Shown piece after piece: positions 25,413 through 34,378 of a stretch of 64,000 nucleotides of DNA. The DNA is from Epilithonimonas caeni DSM 17710 (GTDB lineage Bacteria > Bacteroidota > Bacteroidia > Flavobacteriales > Weeksellaceae), in assembly GCF_000426465.1 (NCBI RefSeq), contig NZ_KE384528.1:115698-179697 (forward strand), given 5' to 3'. Each line of letters opens with the position of its first letter. Position 1 is the first letter of the stretch. The position numbers and the translations under genes were made by a program. Below the pieces are notes generated by a model. It ran no database searches. It had not been told where the DNA came from and saw nothing but the letters and a program-made list of their open reading frames with translations.

Positions 25413-26315
25413 TTACTTCAGATTTTTGACTTTTACCTCTTTTCTTAGATAATCCCTGAATTCTTCCGCAATTGGGCCAAAATAAGTTCCTTTTTTCAAG
25501 TTTCTATTCACACCTACTTGTGCTAAAAGAACAGTTCCGGATTCGATTGTAAGACCAGAAGCTATCCCCACTTGTCCCCACATCGTCACCTCATCTTCGA
25601 TGATGCAGCAGCCTGCAATTCCGGTTTGCGAAGCGATCAGACATTTTTTTCCAATGACTGTATCGTGGCCAATCTGTATCTGATTATCGAGAATACTTCC
25701 TTCCCCAATTCTGGTAGAATCTGTCACACCTCTGTCAATCGTACAACTATTCCCTATTTCCACATTATTTTCAATGACAACGTTTCCTACAGAAATCAAT
25801 CTGTCAAAATTCCCATTTAGTTTCCTGTAATAGAATGCATCTCCTCCAATCACTGTATTAGATTGAATAACAACATTATCTCCGATGATTGTTCTGTCTC
25901 CGATAACAACATTAGGAAAAATGTGGCAGTTTTTTCCAATCCTCACATCATTTCCAATAACAGCCGATGGATGAATGGAAGTTCCATCGCCTACTTCCAG
26001 ATCGTGAAGTTCTTCCTTAAAATTTGAAATTCTTGTGAAATGGGTATTGATCTTATTAAAATCCCTGAATGGATCATCGGAAACCAAAAGAGCCTTTCCT
26101 TCCGGGCATTCTACTTCTTTGTCAATTAAAATGATCGTAGCTGCGGAATTAAGTGCTTTATCATAATATTTTGGATGGTTGACGAAAACAATTTCTCCCG
26201 GCTTTATCATATGAATTTCATTAGTTCCAAGAACCGGAAAATTCTCGTCTCCGATATATTTTGCACCAATGATATCTGCAATGGCTTTGAGTGTTTGAGG
26301 TTGATTGAAAGTCAT
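25413..26315 (-). CDS. LpxD-like acyltransferase paralogue
   Basis: This 300-residue left-handed beta-helix protein resembles UDP-3-O-(R-3-hydroxyacyl)glucosamine N-acyltransferase, which adds the second acyl chain to lipid A precursor. The N-terminal uridine-binding domain is about 1-105; hexapeptide repeats run from about 110 to 265. The catalytic histidine of LpxD is present ([12 protein letters not shown]217), but the second conserved histidine, found in the other LpxD of this window as QVGIVGH, is G254 here (QVGIASG). The linker is also shorter. It may have a different acyl or sugar substrate, or be a related transferase for other surface glycans. It follows efp after a terminator and a repeat. 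Confidence 0.82.
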   Translation of the reverse strand: MTFNQPQTLKAIADIIGAKYIGDENFPVLGTNEIHMIKPGEIVFVNHPKYYDKALNSAATIILIDKEVECPEGKALLVSDDPFRDFNKINTHFTRISNFKEELHDLEVGDGTSIHPSAVIGNDVRIGKNCHIFPNVVIGDRTIIGDNVVIQSNTVIGGDAFYYRKLNGNFDRLISVGNVVIENNVEIGNSCTIDRGVTDSTRIGEGSILDNQIQIGHDTVIGKKCLIASQTGIAGCCIIEDEVTMWGQVGIASGLTIESGTVLLAQVGVNRNLKKGTYFGPIAEEFRDYLRKEVKVKNLK

Positions 26316-26355
26316 AACTAGATGTTATAATTTAAAAATTTGATTTTAAACTGCC

Positions 26356-26462
26356 ATTCGTTATTTTGAAATGACGAATTGCACGCAGCCCGACCTGAGT
26401 GGAGCTCTTTTTCTTTTTTGGAAAAAAGAAAAAAGCGGGAACGGAGGGCGGAAATAGCTGCC
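26356..26462. repeat. Palindromic intergenic repeat, GCAGCCCGACC type
   Basis: GGCAGCTATTTCCGCC at one end (minus strand) faces GCAGCCCGACCTGAGTGG at the other, around a central hairpin CTCTTTTTCTTTTTT/AAAAAAGAAAAAAG. A further small palindrome ATTCGT...ACGAAT precedes it. It has no reading frame. I recall this type as frequent between genes in Chryseobacterium; its general plan resembles the element at 61257-61396. Confidence 0.65.
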
Positions 26463-26474
26463 ATAAAAAAATGA

Positions 26475-26502
26475 AAGCTGGAAAACTTAATGCTTCCAGC
26501 TT
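26475..26502 (-). terminator. Terminator of the lpx-efp operon
   Basis: AAGCTGGAA (26475-26483) pairs perfectly with TTCCAGCTT (26494-26502); the minus strand continues into seven T. It follows the efp stop codon by 12 bp. Confidence 0.8.
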
Positions 26503-26513
26503 CCTGCTATAAT

Positions 26514-27077
26514 TTATTTCACTCTTTCCAAGTAAGAGCCGTCTTCTGTACTGATCTTGATCTTGTCACCTGGTTCGATGAATAAAGGAACCATTACTCT
26601 TGCACCTGTTTCCACGATTGCATTTTTCAGAGCGTTGGTCGCTGTGTTTCCTTTCACACCTGGATCTGCCTCTATAACTTCCAGGTAAACAGATTGTGGA
26701 AGTTCTGCAGAAAGTGGTGTTTCATCCGCTTCTTTCAAAATGATGGTCACTTCTTCCCCGGCTTTCATCAGGTTAGAATTCTCGATCATTTCCTTGTTAA
26801 GATAAAGTTGAGAGAAATCCTCGTTATTCATGAAGTGGAAACCGTTCTCGTCATCATAGAGATATTGGAATTTTCTGGTGATCACCTTTACTTCGTCAAT
26901 TTTATGACCTGCGGAGAACGTATTGTCCAATACCTTTCCGTTGGTTACAGATTTCAGTTTTGTTCTTACGAATGCAGGACCTTTTCCTGGTTTTACGTGT
27001 AGAAATTCGATTACTTTGAAAATATCATTGCTGAATTCTATGCAAAGTCCTTTTCTTATATCGTTGCTTGTTGCCAT
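26514..27077 (-). CDS. efp: Elongation factor P
   Basis: EF-P enters the ribosome between the P and E sites and relieves stalling at polyproline. The 187-residue protein has three beta-barrel domains: KOW-like 1-65, OB 66-130 and C-terminal OB 131-187. The tip loop reads HVKPGKGPAFVR with K32 at the place of the modified lysine of E. coli. No epmA-like gene is in view. It is the last gene of the lpxD-lpxC/fabZ-lpxA-efp operon, 27 bp after lpxA. Confidence 0.95.
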   Translation of the reverse strand: MATSNDIRKGLCIEFSNDIFKVIEFLHVKPGKGPAFVRTKLKSVTNGKVLDNTFSAGHKIDEVKVITRKFQYLYDDENGFHFMNNEDFSQLYLNKEMIENSNLMKAGEEVTIILKEADETPLSAELPQSVYLEVIEADPGVKGNTATNALKNAIVETGARVMVPLFIEPGDKIKISTEDGSYLERVK

Positions 27078-27104
27078 TAGTTATATATAAACTTATATTA
27101 TTTT

Positions 27105-27893
27105 TTATTCTTTGTTGGACCCGTATCCTTTTACGATACCTCTTGGGGAATTCTGTATAAAGGTAATGATCTCATCCCTTTCTACAGTAGGAAGCATTTC
27201 TTTCTCTATGTATTCTATTGCCTGGGTGGTGTTCATTTTCATCTGGAAAATGGCCCTGTATATCTTTTGGATCTCGAAGATCTTATCATTGGTAAAGCCT
27301 CTTCTCCTTAATCCTACGGAATTGATACCGGCATAAGAAATTGGCTCTCTGGCTACCTTCACATAAGGCGGAATATCCTTTCTGATCAATGACCCTCCGG
27401 AAACCATAACGTGCTTTCCTATTTTTCCGAATTGCTGAACAGCAGAAAGACCTCCCATCACTACAAAATCACCAATTTCCACGTGACCTGCGATCCCACA
27501 TCCATTTGCAATAATTACATTATCACCAACGATGCAGTCATGTGCGATGTGAGAAGTTGCCATAATTAAACAGTTATTCCCAACTTTTGTATAACCAAGC
27601 GCCTTGGTCCCTCTATTGATAGTAACACATTCTCTGAGTGTAGTTCCATCACCAATGATGACCTGTGTATCTTCTCCATCAAATTTAAGATCTTGAGGTA
27701 CCGCCCCGATCACTGTTCCGGGGAAAATTTTACAATTCTTACCAATCCTCACGTTTTCCATTATGGTTACATTAGGACCAATCCAAGTATCTGCACCTAC
27801 TACGACATTTGCACCGATAGTTGTAAATGGTTCGATTGTTACATTTTTGCCAATTTTGGCGCGCGGATCTACTGCTGTAAGCTGGTGAATCAT
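27105..27893 (-). CDS. lpxA: UDP-N-acetylglucosamine acyltransferase
   Basis: LpxA transfers a 3-hydroxyacyl chain from ACP to the 3-OH of UDP-GlcNAc, the first step of lipid A synthesis. The 262-residue trimeric left-handed beta helix has the hexapeptide repeats from residue 1 to about 185, catalytic H118 in SHIAHDCIVG, and the helical C-terminal domain with PISYAGINSVGLRRRGF. The gene starts three bases after the stop codon of lpxC-fabZ, which implies translational coupling. Confidence 0.96.
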   Translation of the reverse strand: MIHQLTAVDPRAKIGKNVTIEPFTTIGANVVVGADTWIGPNVTIMENVRIGKNCKIFPGTVIGAVPQDLKFDGEDTQVIIGDGTTLRECVTINRGTKALGYTKVGNNCLIMATSHIAHDCIVGDNVIIANGCGIAGHVEIGDFVVMGGLSAVQQFGKIGKHVMVSGGSLIRKDIPPYVKVAREPISYAGINSVGLRRRGFTNDKIFEIQKIYRAIFQMKMNTTQAIEYIEKEMLPTVERDEIITFIQNSPRGIVKGYGSNKE

Positions 27894-27896
27894 AAA

Positions 27897-29291
27897 TTAA
27901 ATTTTAGTTTTTGCTACTTGAGCCATCAGTTCTGCCTCTACAACGACACTGTCTCCGACATAACCGTAACCTTGCATATGTACAATTCCTCTTCTGATAG
28001 GTTCTATCAACTCGATTTTGAAAATCACCTGATCTCCCGGAACTACTTTTTTCTTGAATTTCACATTATCCATCTTCACAAAATAAGTAGAATAATTTTC
28101 AGGGTCCGGAACATTGGCCAATACCAGGATCCCTCCAACCTGAGCCATGGCCTCTATCTGTAAAACCCCTGGCATAACCGGTTCTTTTGGAAAGTGCCCT
28201 ACGAAGAAAGGTTCATTCATAGAAACATTTTTAAGTCCTACCACATGAGTATCTGATAATTCCAAAATCTTATCTACCAACAAAAATGGAGGTCTGTGTG
28301 GCAATAATCTCATGATCCCGTTGATATCGAAAACAGGCTCAGCTTTCAAATCAAAATCTGGAACGTTTTTTCTTTTTTGCAATTTGTATTGTCTGTTTAG
28401 TTTTTTTGCAAACTGAGTATTTACAAAGTGTCCCGGTTTGTTAGCAATAACTCTTCCTTTGATCCTAACTCCAACCAAGGCCAGATCGCCAATGACATCA
28501 AGGAGCTTATGACGAGCAGCTTCGTTAGTATAATTAAGAGTAAGGTTATCTAAAATTCCGTTTGGACGAATAGAAACTTCGTCTTTACCGAAAGCAACTT
28601 TAAGTTTTTCCAAAGTTTCTGGCGTCAATTCTTTATCAACATAAACAATGGCATTACTAATGTCTCCACCTTTGATAAGGTTGGCATCCAAAAGTTGCTC
28701 TAATTCGTGTAAAAAGCTGAATGTCCTTGCAGAGGCTATCTCGTCCTTGAATTCTGATAGATTTTTCATGCTGGCATTCTGGGTTCCCAATACTTTGGTC
28801 CCAAAATCTACCATTGTTGTAATCTCGTAATCGTCAGCAGGAATTACCGTCAATTCTGAACCTGTAGAAGGGTCGATGTAATTCATCACTTCTTTGATGA
28901 CAAGATATTCTCTAGGAAGTTCCTGCTCCTGGACACCTACTTTTTCTATTGCTTCTACAAAAAACTTGGAAGAGCCATCCAAAATCGGTGGTTCGGCACT
29001 GTTCATCTCAAGAATAGCATTATCAACATCCATCCCTACCAAAGCAGCCAAAAGGTGCTCACAAGTGTGGATTTTGACACCCAACTTTTCAAGCGTGGTT
29101 CCTCTTTCTGTAGTGGTTACATAATTGACATCAGCCTCTACCTGAGGGTGACCTTCGAGATCTGTTCTTACAAATACAAATCCGGTGTTTTCTTTTGCCG
29201 GTCTGATTTTCAAATTGACCTCTTTTCCTGTGTGAAGACCTATTCCAGATAACTGGATCTCTTCTTTGATTGTTTTTTGTTTATCGCTCAT
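27897..29291 (-). CDS. lpxC/fabZ: Bifunctional LpxC deacetylase / FabZ dehydratase fusion
   Basis: This 464-residue protein joins two enzymes. Residues about 1-305 are LpxC, the zinc deacetylase that commits UDP-3-O-acyl-GlcNAc to lipid A, with GIGLHTGKEVN, the CEHLLAALVGMDVDN zinc site and the RHKLLDVIGDLALVG (HKxxD) motif. Residues about 315-464 are FabZ, the 3-hydroxyacyl-ACP dehydratase of fatty acid elongation, with LLPHRPPFLLVDKI and MPGVLQIEAMAQVGG. The two enzymes compete for 3-hydroxyacyl-ACP, so fusion may balance lipid A and phospholipid synthesis. The fusion is characteristic of Bacteroidetes. It lies second in the lpx operon, 45 bp behind lpxD. Confidence 0.96.
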   Translation of the reverse strand: MSDKQKTIKEEIQLSGIGLHTGKEVNLKIRPAKENTGFVFVRTDLEGHPQVEADVNYVTTTERGTTLEKLGVKIHTCEHLLAALVGMDVDNAILEMNSAEPPILDGSSKFFVEAIEKVGVQEQELPREYLVIKEVMNYIDPSTGSELTVIPADDYEITTMVDFGTKVLGTQNASMKNLSEFKDEIASARTFSFLHELEQLLDANLIKGGDISNAIVYVDKELTPETLEKLKVAFGKDEVSIRPNGILDNLTLNYTNEAARHKLLDVIGDLALVGVRIKGRVIANKPGHFVNTQFAKKLNRQYKLQKRKNVPDFDLKAEPVFDINGIMRLLPHRPPFLLVDKILELSDTHVVGLKNVSMNEPFFVGHFPKEPVMPGVLQIEAMAQVGGILVLANVPDPENYSTYFVKMDNVKFKKKVVPGDQVIFKIELIEPIRRGIVHMQGYGYVGDSVVVEAELMAQVAKTKI

Positions 29292-29336
29292 TGTATTAGT
29301 TTTGAGGTGGAAGAATGACTTCTTTGCCTGATACCT

Positions 29337-30356
29337 TTACTCTGATTTTTTATTTTCTAAATCGTTTATTCTCTTAACTATCTCCGTAAAATTACGGAAA
29401 TGGACATAGTTCCTTCTATAATCACTATAATTGATCGCAGGTGAACCATAAAGCGTTTCCCCATCTTTTGCAGAAGAATTAACACCACTCTGAGCCTGGA
29501 TCTTCACTCGATTCCCAATTTTGATATGACCAACAATACCTACCTGTCCGCCGATCTGATTCCAGTCCCCGATAACCGTTGAACCGGCAATTCCTGCCTG
29601 AGATGCAATCACATTGTTCTTTCCGATCTTTACATTATGTGCAATCTGAATCAAATTATCGATCTTAGTTCCCTTACCGATAATCGTAGAACCTATTGTA
29701 GCTCTATCAATACTGCAGTTGGAACCAATCTCTACATCATCTTCGATAATGACATTCCCTAATTGAGGAATTTTCTTGAAACCTTCAGCAGTGGGCTGGA
29801 AGCCGAATCCATCACCTCCAACAACCGTGTTGGAGTGGATTACACAATTATCACCGACAATACAATGATCATATATTCTTGCGCCACTGTCAATTTTGCA
29901 ATTTTTTCCGATCTTCACACCTTTTCCTATGTAAACGTGTGGAAAGATCTGTGTTCCGTCGCCAACAGTTGCTTTCTCAGAAACATAAGTGAATGCGCCT
30001 ATATAAACATCCTCGCCTACTTTTGCAGTCTCGTGGAAAAATGAACCAGCTTCTATTCCTGTTCTTTTGCCCTGCATCTCCTGATAAAGATTCATCAAAA
30101 CCTGAAAGGAAAGATAAGCATCTTCCACAACAATGATCACAGGTTTGTAATCTCTGTCCTCGATAAGGTTTTCAGAAACTATCAAAACCGCACATTCCGT
30201 CGTATCGATATGATTGGAAAAACGGCTCTGGCCAACGAAAGAAAGATGTCCCCGTTCCCCATTTTCTATTGGTGAAACTCCTGTGATAACAGTCTTTCCA
30301 TCGCCAATGATCCTTCCGTTTATTAATCCTGCAATTTGTTCTGCGCTAAATTCCAT
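29337..30356 (-). CDS. lpxD: UDP-3-O-acylglucosamine N-acyltransferase
   Basis: LpxD adds the second 3-hydroxyacyl chain, to N2, after LpxC deacetylation. The 339-residue protein has an N-terminal uridine-binding domain (about 1-100), left-handed helix repeats and a C-terminal helix. Both conserved histidines are present, in IQIAHNVKIG and QVGIVGHIKIG. I start at the ATG of MEFSAEQIAG at 30356; an alternative TTG nine bases upstream belongs to the -7 promoter box itself. This gene opens the lpxD-lpxC/fabZ-lpxA-efp operon. It is the orthodox LpxD; a paralogue lies at 25413-26315. Confidence 0.95.
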   Translation of the reverse strand: MEFSAEQIAGLINGRIIGDGKTVITGVSPIENGERGHLSFVGQSRFSNHIDTTECAVLIVSENLIEDRDYKPVIIVVEDAYLSFQVLMNLYQEMQGKRTGIEAGSFFHETAKVGEDVYIGAFTYVSEKATVGDGTQIFPHVYIGKGVKIGKNCKIDSGARIYDHCIVGDNCVIHSNTVVGGDGFGFQPTAEGFKKIPQLGNVIIEDDVEIGSNCSIDRATIGSTIIGKGTKIDNLIQIAHNVKIGKNNVIASQAGIAGSTVIGDWNQIGGQVGIVGHIKIGNRVKIQAQSGVNSSAKDGETLYGSPAINYSDYRRNYVHFRNFTEIVKRINDLENKKSE

Positions 30357-30362
30357 AGTTTG

Positions 30363-30370
30363 CAAAGATA
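30363..30370 (-). promoter_or_regulatory. -7 element abutting the lpxD start codon
   Basis: The minus strand reads TATCTTTG, six bases, then ATG. Transcription would begin at or within a few bases of the start codon, giving a leaderless or nearly leaderless operon mRNA. No TTG is found at -33. Confidence 0.5.
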
Positions 30371-30429
30371 AATATTTTATTAATTATCTTTTAATTTTTT
30401 ATAACGAATCAAGGTTACTTTTACCTTAC

Positions 30430-31644
30430 TTATAATATTTCCCGGGGAAAATAAATGATATATTTCTTTGTTGCATTCTCCATACATCCAAATAATATCT
30501 GATTTTCAGATTCTTCGAGTTTTATCGTTTTTCCGGTTTTATCCATCAAATAGATTGGCTGCTTCTCTGTATCATAAGGCAAAAGCGAACGTGAGATCTG
30601 TCCCACCAATTCTTCTCCGTTTTCTATATTGAAATATTGGTTGACCTTTTCTACCTTTTGTTTCAAAAAATCTTCGGAAAATGGTTTTGATGAAATAATA
30701 CTTTTAGGAAACTCTCTGTAAATAACTGTTCTGCAAAGTTTTGACAAAATAAAATCTTCATTATCAGTCCAGACTTTTATCGCTTGAAAAACATCCATAT
30801 CATCCAGCATTGTAAACTTTCTGATATCTTCTTCTGTAGCTTCATCAAATTTATTTTTAACCAAAAAATATTTCAAGTTTGAAGGTGCTTCCAAATCAAC
30901 ATTCTCTGAAACCAGATATTTTGCCCTGTTAAGGATCTGAACCAAAATATGTTCTCCCAAAGCCGCAGTCTTATGATAATAAACCTGCCAATACATAAAC
31001 ATTCTGGCCGTAAGGTAATTTTCTATTGAATAAATTCCTTTTGCATCGATGACGAGTTTCTCATCACTCACATTCATCATAGAAATGATTCTCTCAACAT
31101 TCACGCTTCCTTCGGAAACACCTGTATAAAAGCTGTCACGTTTCAGATAATCCATTCTGTCAACATCCAATTGAGATGAAATCAACTGATTGAAAAATGG
31201 CCTGTGATATTTCCCCTGGAACATTTCGATGGCCAAATCCAGTTTCCCTTTGAATTCCTTGTTCAAACGGTTCATCAAGAGGATTGAAATTTTCTCATGA
31301 TGCCAATCGTCCATTAGCATGTTTTCTAAAGCGTGCGAAAACGGGCCGTGCCCAATATCGTGAAGAAGAATTGCCAGCATCGCCGCTTTTTCTTCTTCTT
31401 TAGAAACTTTTACACCTTTTAGCTTTAAAGTTTCCAAGGCTTTGAACATCAGGTTCATCGCACCAAGAGCGTGATGAAATCTTGTATGTTTTGCGCCGGG
31501 AAAAATAAGGGATAGAAGTCCGGTTTGGGATATCCTTCTGAGTCTTTGGAAATAAGGGTGTTCTATAATATCGAACAAAATCTCGTGGGGAATTTTGATA
31601 AAACCGTGAACCGGGTCGTTGATAATCTTGAGTTTATTCTGCAC
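30430..31644 (-). CDS. HD-domain phosphohydrolase (dGTPase/SAMHD1-like)
   Basis: The 404-residue protein begins INDPVHGFIKIPHEILFDII and has the HD metal site in AILLHDIGHGPFSHALE with the upstream histidine of ARHALGAMN-type sequence (TRFHHALGAMN) and the downstream aspartate in SSQLDVDRMDYLKRD. This pattern is shared with the SAMHD1-like dNTP triphosphohydrolases, so it probably hydrolyses dNTPs or a related nucleotide. The start is a GTG at 31644, which agrees with the usual N-terminus VQNKLKIINDPVHGF; a -7 box lies 22 bp upstream. It lies directly upstream of the lpx operon, in the same direction. Confidence 0.88.
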   Translation of the reverse strand: MQNKLKIINDPVHGFIKIPHEILFDIIEHPYFQRLRRISQTGLLSLIFPGAKHTRFHHALGAMNLMFKALETLKLKGVKVSKEEEKAAMLAILLHDIGHGPFSHALENMLMDDWHHEKISILLMNRLNKEFKGKLDLAIEMFQGKYHRPFFNQLISSQLDVDRMDYLKRDSFYTGVSEGSVNVERIISMMNVSDEKLVIDAKGIYSIENYLTARMFMYWQVYYHKTAALGEHILVQILNRAKYLVSENVDLEAPSNLKYFLVKNKFDEATEEDIRKFTMLDDMDVFQAIKVWTDNEDFILSKLCRTVIYREFPKSIISSKPFSEDFLKQKVEKVNQYFNIENGEELVGQISRSLLPYDTEKQPIYLMDKTGKTIKLEESENQILFGCMENATKKYIIYFPREIL

Positions 31645-31666
31645 CTTTTATAGTTGATGATTGATA

Positions 31667-31674
31667 CAAAAATA
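31667..31674 (-). promoter_or_regulatory. -7 element of the HD hydrolase gene
   Basis: The minus strand reads TATTTTTG, 22 bp upstream of the GTG start, and supports that start choice. No TTG at -33. Confidence 0.45.
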
Positions 31675-31755
31675 GGGAAATTTAAATGGAAAATTTAGTT
31701 TTAAATAACGAACAAAATTAATATTAATAATAATTCAAACCATTTGAGTTATTAT

Positions 31756-31763
31756 TATATTTG
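31756..31763 (+). promoter_or_regulatory. -7 element of the CPBP protease gene
   Basis: TATATTTG lies 40 bp upstream of the start codon at 31804. Confidence 0.45.
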
Positions 31764-31803
31764 AAGATAAAAAAAACTATATATCACATATTCAACCAAT
31801 TAA

Positions 31804-32436
31804 ATGAACCCAAAATCAACATTTGTTATCATCTCGCCATTTCTTATTATAATCGTCAATATTATTACTGCAATTATTTTTGGAAATCTTATCGGAAAAT
31901 GGGCTTTTATTCCTCTGATCCTGATTGAATGGATTTTATTTCTTTTCTTTATTATAAAATACGGGGGCGCCTCTTCTATTAGGAATTGGTTAAAAAAATC
32001 CGGAAAAAACTGGGGATGGAATGTTTTTGCAATTATTATTGCCCTTACTCCATTACCAATTTTTCTAAAACATTATCAGTTATTAGATAATTGGTCGGTC
32101 TGGCTTCCGTGGATTTTACTGGCATTGATCAATCCTTGGCTCGAGGAATTTTATTGGAGAGGCCTTTTAAGCGATTTTACAAAAAAATGGAATTCTGCTT
32201 TATCAATTCTATTCACTAGTATTGTTTTTTCTGCGAATCATGCTGTATTTGGAATTAATTCTAATTTGTTTAAAGGTTATGAGGTTGTGATTTCGACCTT
32301 TGTAATGGGGATCATTTGGGCAATAACCTATAAGAAAACAAACAGCCTAAGATGGGTTATTCTTTCACACTTTCTTGTTGATTTTCTAAGTCTTTCTGCA
32401 CCCTCATTTTTAGATCTATTCAAACCTGGAATGTAA
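31804..32436 (+). CDS. CPBP family intramembrane glutamic endopeptidase
   Basis: CPBP (CAAX and bacteriocin processing) proteins are membrane-embedded glutamic proteases of the Rce1 type. The 210-residue protein has about six membrane segments, the catalytic EExxxR-type motif in NPWLEEFYWRGLL at about residues 115-127, a FxxxN/H-type motif SANHAVFG and a C-terminal HFLVDF. In bacteria such proteins process peptides or provide immunity to bacteriocins; no bacteriocin gene is visible here. It stands alone, convergent with the DUF2306 gene. Confidence 0.85.
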   Translation: MNPKSTFVIISPFLIIIVNIITAIIFGNLIGKWAFIPLILIEWILFLFFIIKYGGASSIRNWLKKSGKNWGWNVFAIIIALTPLPIFLKHYQLLDNWSVWLPWILLALINPWLEEFYWRGLLSDFTKKWNSALSILFTSIVFSANHAVFGINSNLFKGYEVVISTFVMGIIWAITYKKTNSLRWVILSHFLVDFLSLSAPSFLDLFKPGM

Positions 32437-32463
32437 AAGTTATCCAATGCTAAACCAAAATCC

Positions 32464-33081
32464 TTACAGTTCCTCAATTTTATTTTGGATAGATCCATTA
32501 ATAAAATAGGCAACAATCAAATTAGTGACCCAACATAACCAGGCAACTATAAGATAAGAGAGATCTGGATCTCCTGATAATGATTTCAATGCAGGAAACC
32601 ATAGCCTCAGCGTTACAGCGGCAAATGTGCATGCATAACTATAGACCATCAGCTGCTGATGTTTCATTATATTGTTTTTTTTGATCTCTAAAAAAGAACT
32701 TACGGTCGTACCAAACCAAATAATACCCAGACCGACAAACCCTGAAGCAGAAATCCATCCTCCATTAGCGAAAAGACCAATATAAATACCGCTGAGAGAA
32801 CTTATAACGACGGAAAAAATATAAACAATTCCGATATTCCTGTGAATTTTCGGATATCTTTTTCGAAAACCTGGCCCAAACTGCCGCCATCCGACCAAAA
32901 GCGATAATCCACCAAAAATAATATGCGCAAAAAACGAAACTTTCCATAGCATGCTCTGGAGAATTTCCGGAGCTTTGGAACCGATAAAAGTATTTTTATG
33001 ATCTACAAAAACATAAATCAAAGGGTATAATCCGATGAAAATTGCGAAAATACAAATAAGAACGAATAAGAATTTCTTCAT
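32464..33081 (-). CDS. DUF2306 membrane protein
   Basis: This 205-residue integral membrane protein has about six hydrophobic helices and matches the DUF2306 family, with conserved histidines in SFFAHIIFGGLSLLVGWRQF, YPKIHRNIGIVYIF and MKHQQLMVYSYACTFAAVTL. The histidine pairs placed in helices resemble haem-b or metal ligands of cytochrome b561-like proteins, but this is inference. It follows the AraC-type regulator gene after 157 bp in the same direction. Confidence 0.82.
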   Translation of the reverse strand: MKKFLFVLICIFAIFIGLYPLIYVFVDHKNTFIGSKAPEILQSMLWKVSFFAHIIFGGLSLLVGWRQFGPGFRKRYPKIHRNIGIVYIFSVVISSLSGIYIGLFANGGWISASGFVGLGIIWFGTTVSSFLEIKKNNIMKHQQLMVYSYACTFAAVTLRLWFPALKSLSGDPDLSYLIVAWLCWVTNLIVAYFINGSIQNKIEEL

Positions 33082-33238
33082 TACAAAAGATTTGTTGTTA
33101 GAATTAAATCACTTTATCTACTAAACAAAGTTTCGGCAAAAATGAAGAATATGAGACCGCCAATCGTCCCAAAATGAAAGTTGGAACTAATTTTTGAAGA
33201 TGTTTTTTGGAGGTATTGGTTAATTTTTCAGGTTCAGA

Positions 33239-34351
33239 TTACTCCAAGCTTATATTTTGACTTTTTAGAAATTCTCTCGGAGAACAATCCATATATTTTT
33301 TAAAATTCCTGTTAAAGGAAGTTTTAGAATTAAATCCGCTTTCAAAGGCTAAAGAAAGAATTGTATATTTTTGATTTTCCGGCAATAATGCAATTCTTTT
33401 AAACTCTTCGATCCTCTGCCGATTGATGTAATCATAAAAGTTTTTATTTTCCATCTGATTGATCGTTTGAGAAAGCAGATTGGGATGGACATCCAGGATA
33501 ATTGCCAAATTATTCAATGTCAGTTCAGGATCTTTGAAGACTTTGTCGTTATCTATTTTACTTAACAACTTCTGATAAACATTTTTTATAGACTCATCGC
33601 TGGCATTGGATTTCTGATATTTGACGATTACAGGATCAGACATAGGCTCCCGGTTGGTTTCATTTTCGACATTAGCGACAGTAATATCTTTTGAATTTAA
33701 AATTCCAACCTTGCTGATGCCAAAATAGGATGCCAACAAAATAAAAACAACAACCATGGTAAAGATGGCAATATCATTTTTCAATAGAACGGCAACCCAG
33801 ATCAAAGAAATCCCTATAATGAGATAGTTCAACCAATTTAAATTGATTTTATCCGTGTTCGAATATCTCTGAGCTATCTCTTTTTTATATTTTTTAACCG
33901 AAATAAAACTTGCAAGGACATAAAAGATCCCAGAGATAATGATGAGAATACCAATATCCCTTCTTAAATATTTATATGAAGAGCCACCATTCTCATAGAC
34001 GATTTTTTTTTCTTCAGACGTTAAGCAAAAAAAAGGAATCAGGATAATATAGATCAGGATCGGAGGTAAAAAATGCAGGATCCATGTATAGCCTTTTTTA
34101 CTCTGCCCGGTCAGATCCCGAACATAGAGATACAGCATAGGCCCATGAAGCAGCGGAAGCGGGATTTCCAAACCAAGAAAAAAAGGAAACCTTACATACT
34201 CTCCGGAAAAAATCAATAAAAAATAAATTGTATTGATTCCTATTATCCAAAACCATAAAGCGAGAATATAATCGGCAGAAGTTTTCTGCTTTTTTCCTAA
34301 AATAAGGAAAGAAGAAAAACATGCAATAAAAATCCCTGCCAAGTAAAACAT
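33239..34351 (-). CDS. AraC-family regulator with membrane N-terminus
   Basis: The 370-residue protein has seven or so N-terminal membrane helices (about 1-225), a short linker and a C-terminal AraC helix-turn-helix domain (about 265-370) with LNNLAIILDVHPNLLSQTIN, YINRQRIEEFKRIA, LSLAFESGFNSKTSFNRNFK and CSPREFL. Such membrane-bound AraC proteins are common in Bacteroidetes and probably sense an envelope or lipid signal directly. Target genes are unknown; the following DUF2306 gene is a candidate. Confidence 0.88.
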   Translation of the reverse strand: MFYLAGIFIACFSSFLILGKKQKTSADYILALWFWIIGINTIYFLLIFSGEYVRFPFFLGLEIPLPLLHGPMLYLYVRDLTGQSKKGYTWILHFLPPILIYIILIPFFCLTSEEKKIVYENGGSSYKYLRRDIGILIIISGIFYVLASFISVKKYKKEIAQRYSNTDKINLNWLNYLIIGISLIWVAVLLKNDIAIFTMVVVFILLASYFGISKVGILNSKDITVANVENETNREPMSDPVIVKYQKSNASDESIKNVYQKLLSKIDNDKVFKDPELTLNNLAIILDVHPNLLSQTINQMENKNFYDYINRQRIEEFKRIALLPENQKYTILSLAFESGFNSKTSFNRNFKKYMDCSPREFLKSQNISLE

Positions 34352-34378
34352 TAAAAACTAATTAAAATAATAATTGAG

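Noticed and set aside
31804-32436. Bacteriocin processing/immunity locus around the CPBP protease
   Set aside because: No precursor peptide, transporter or modification gene is nearby, so only the protease is called.
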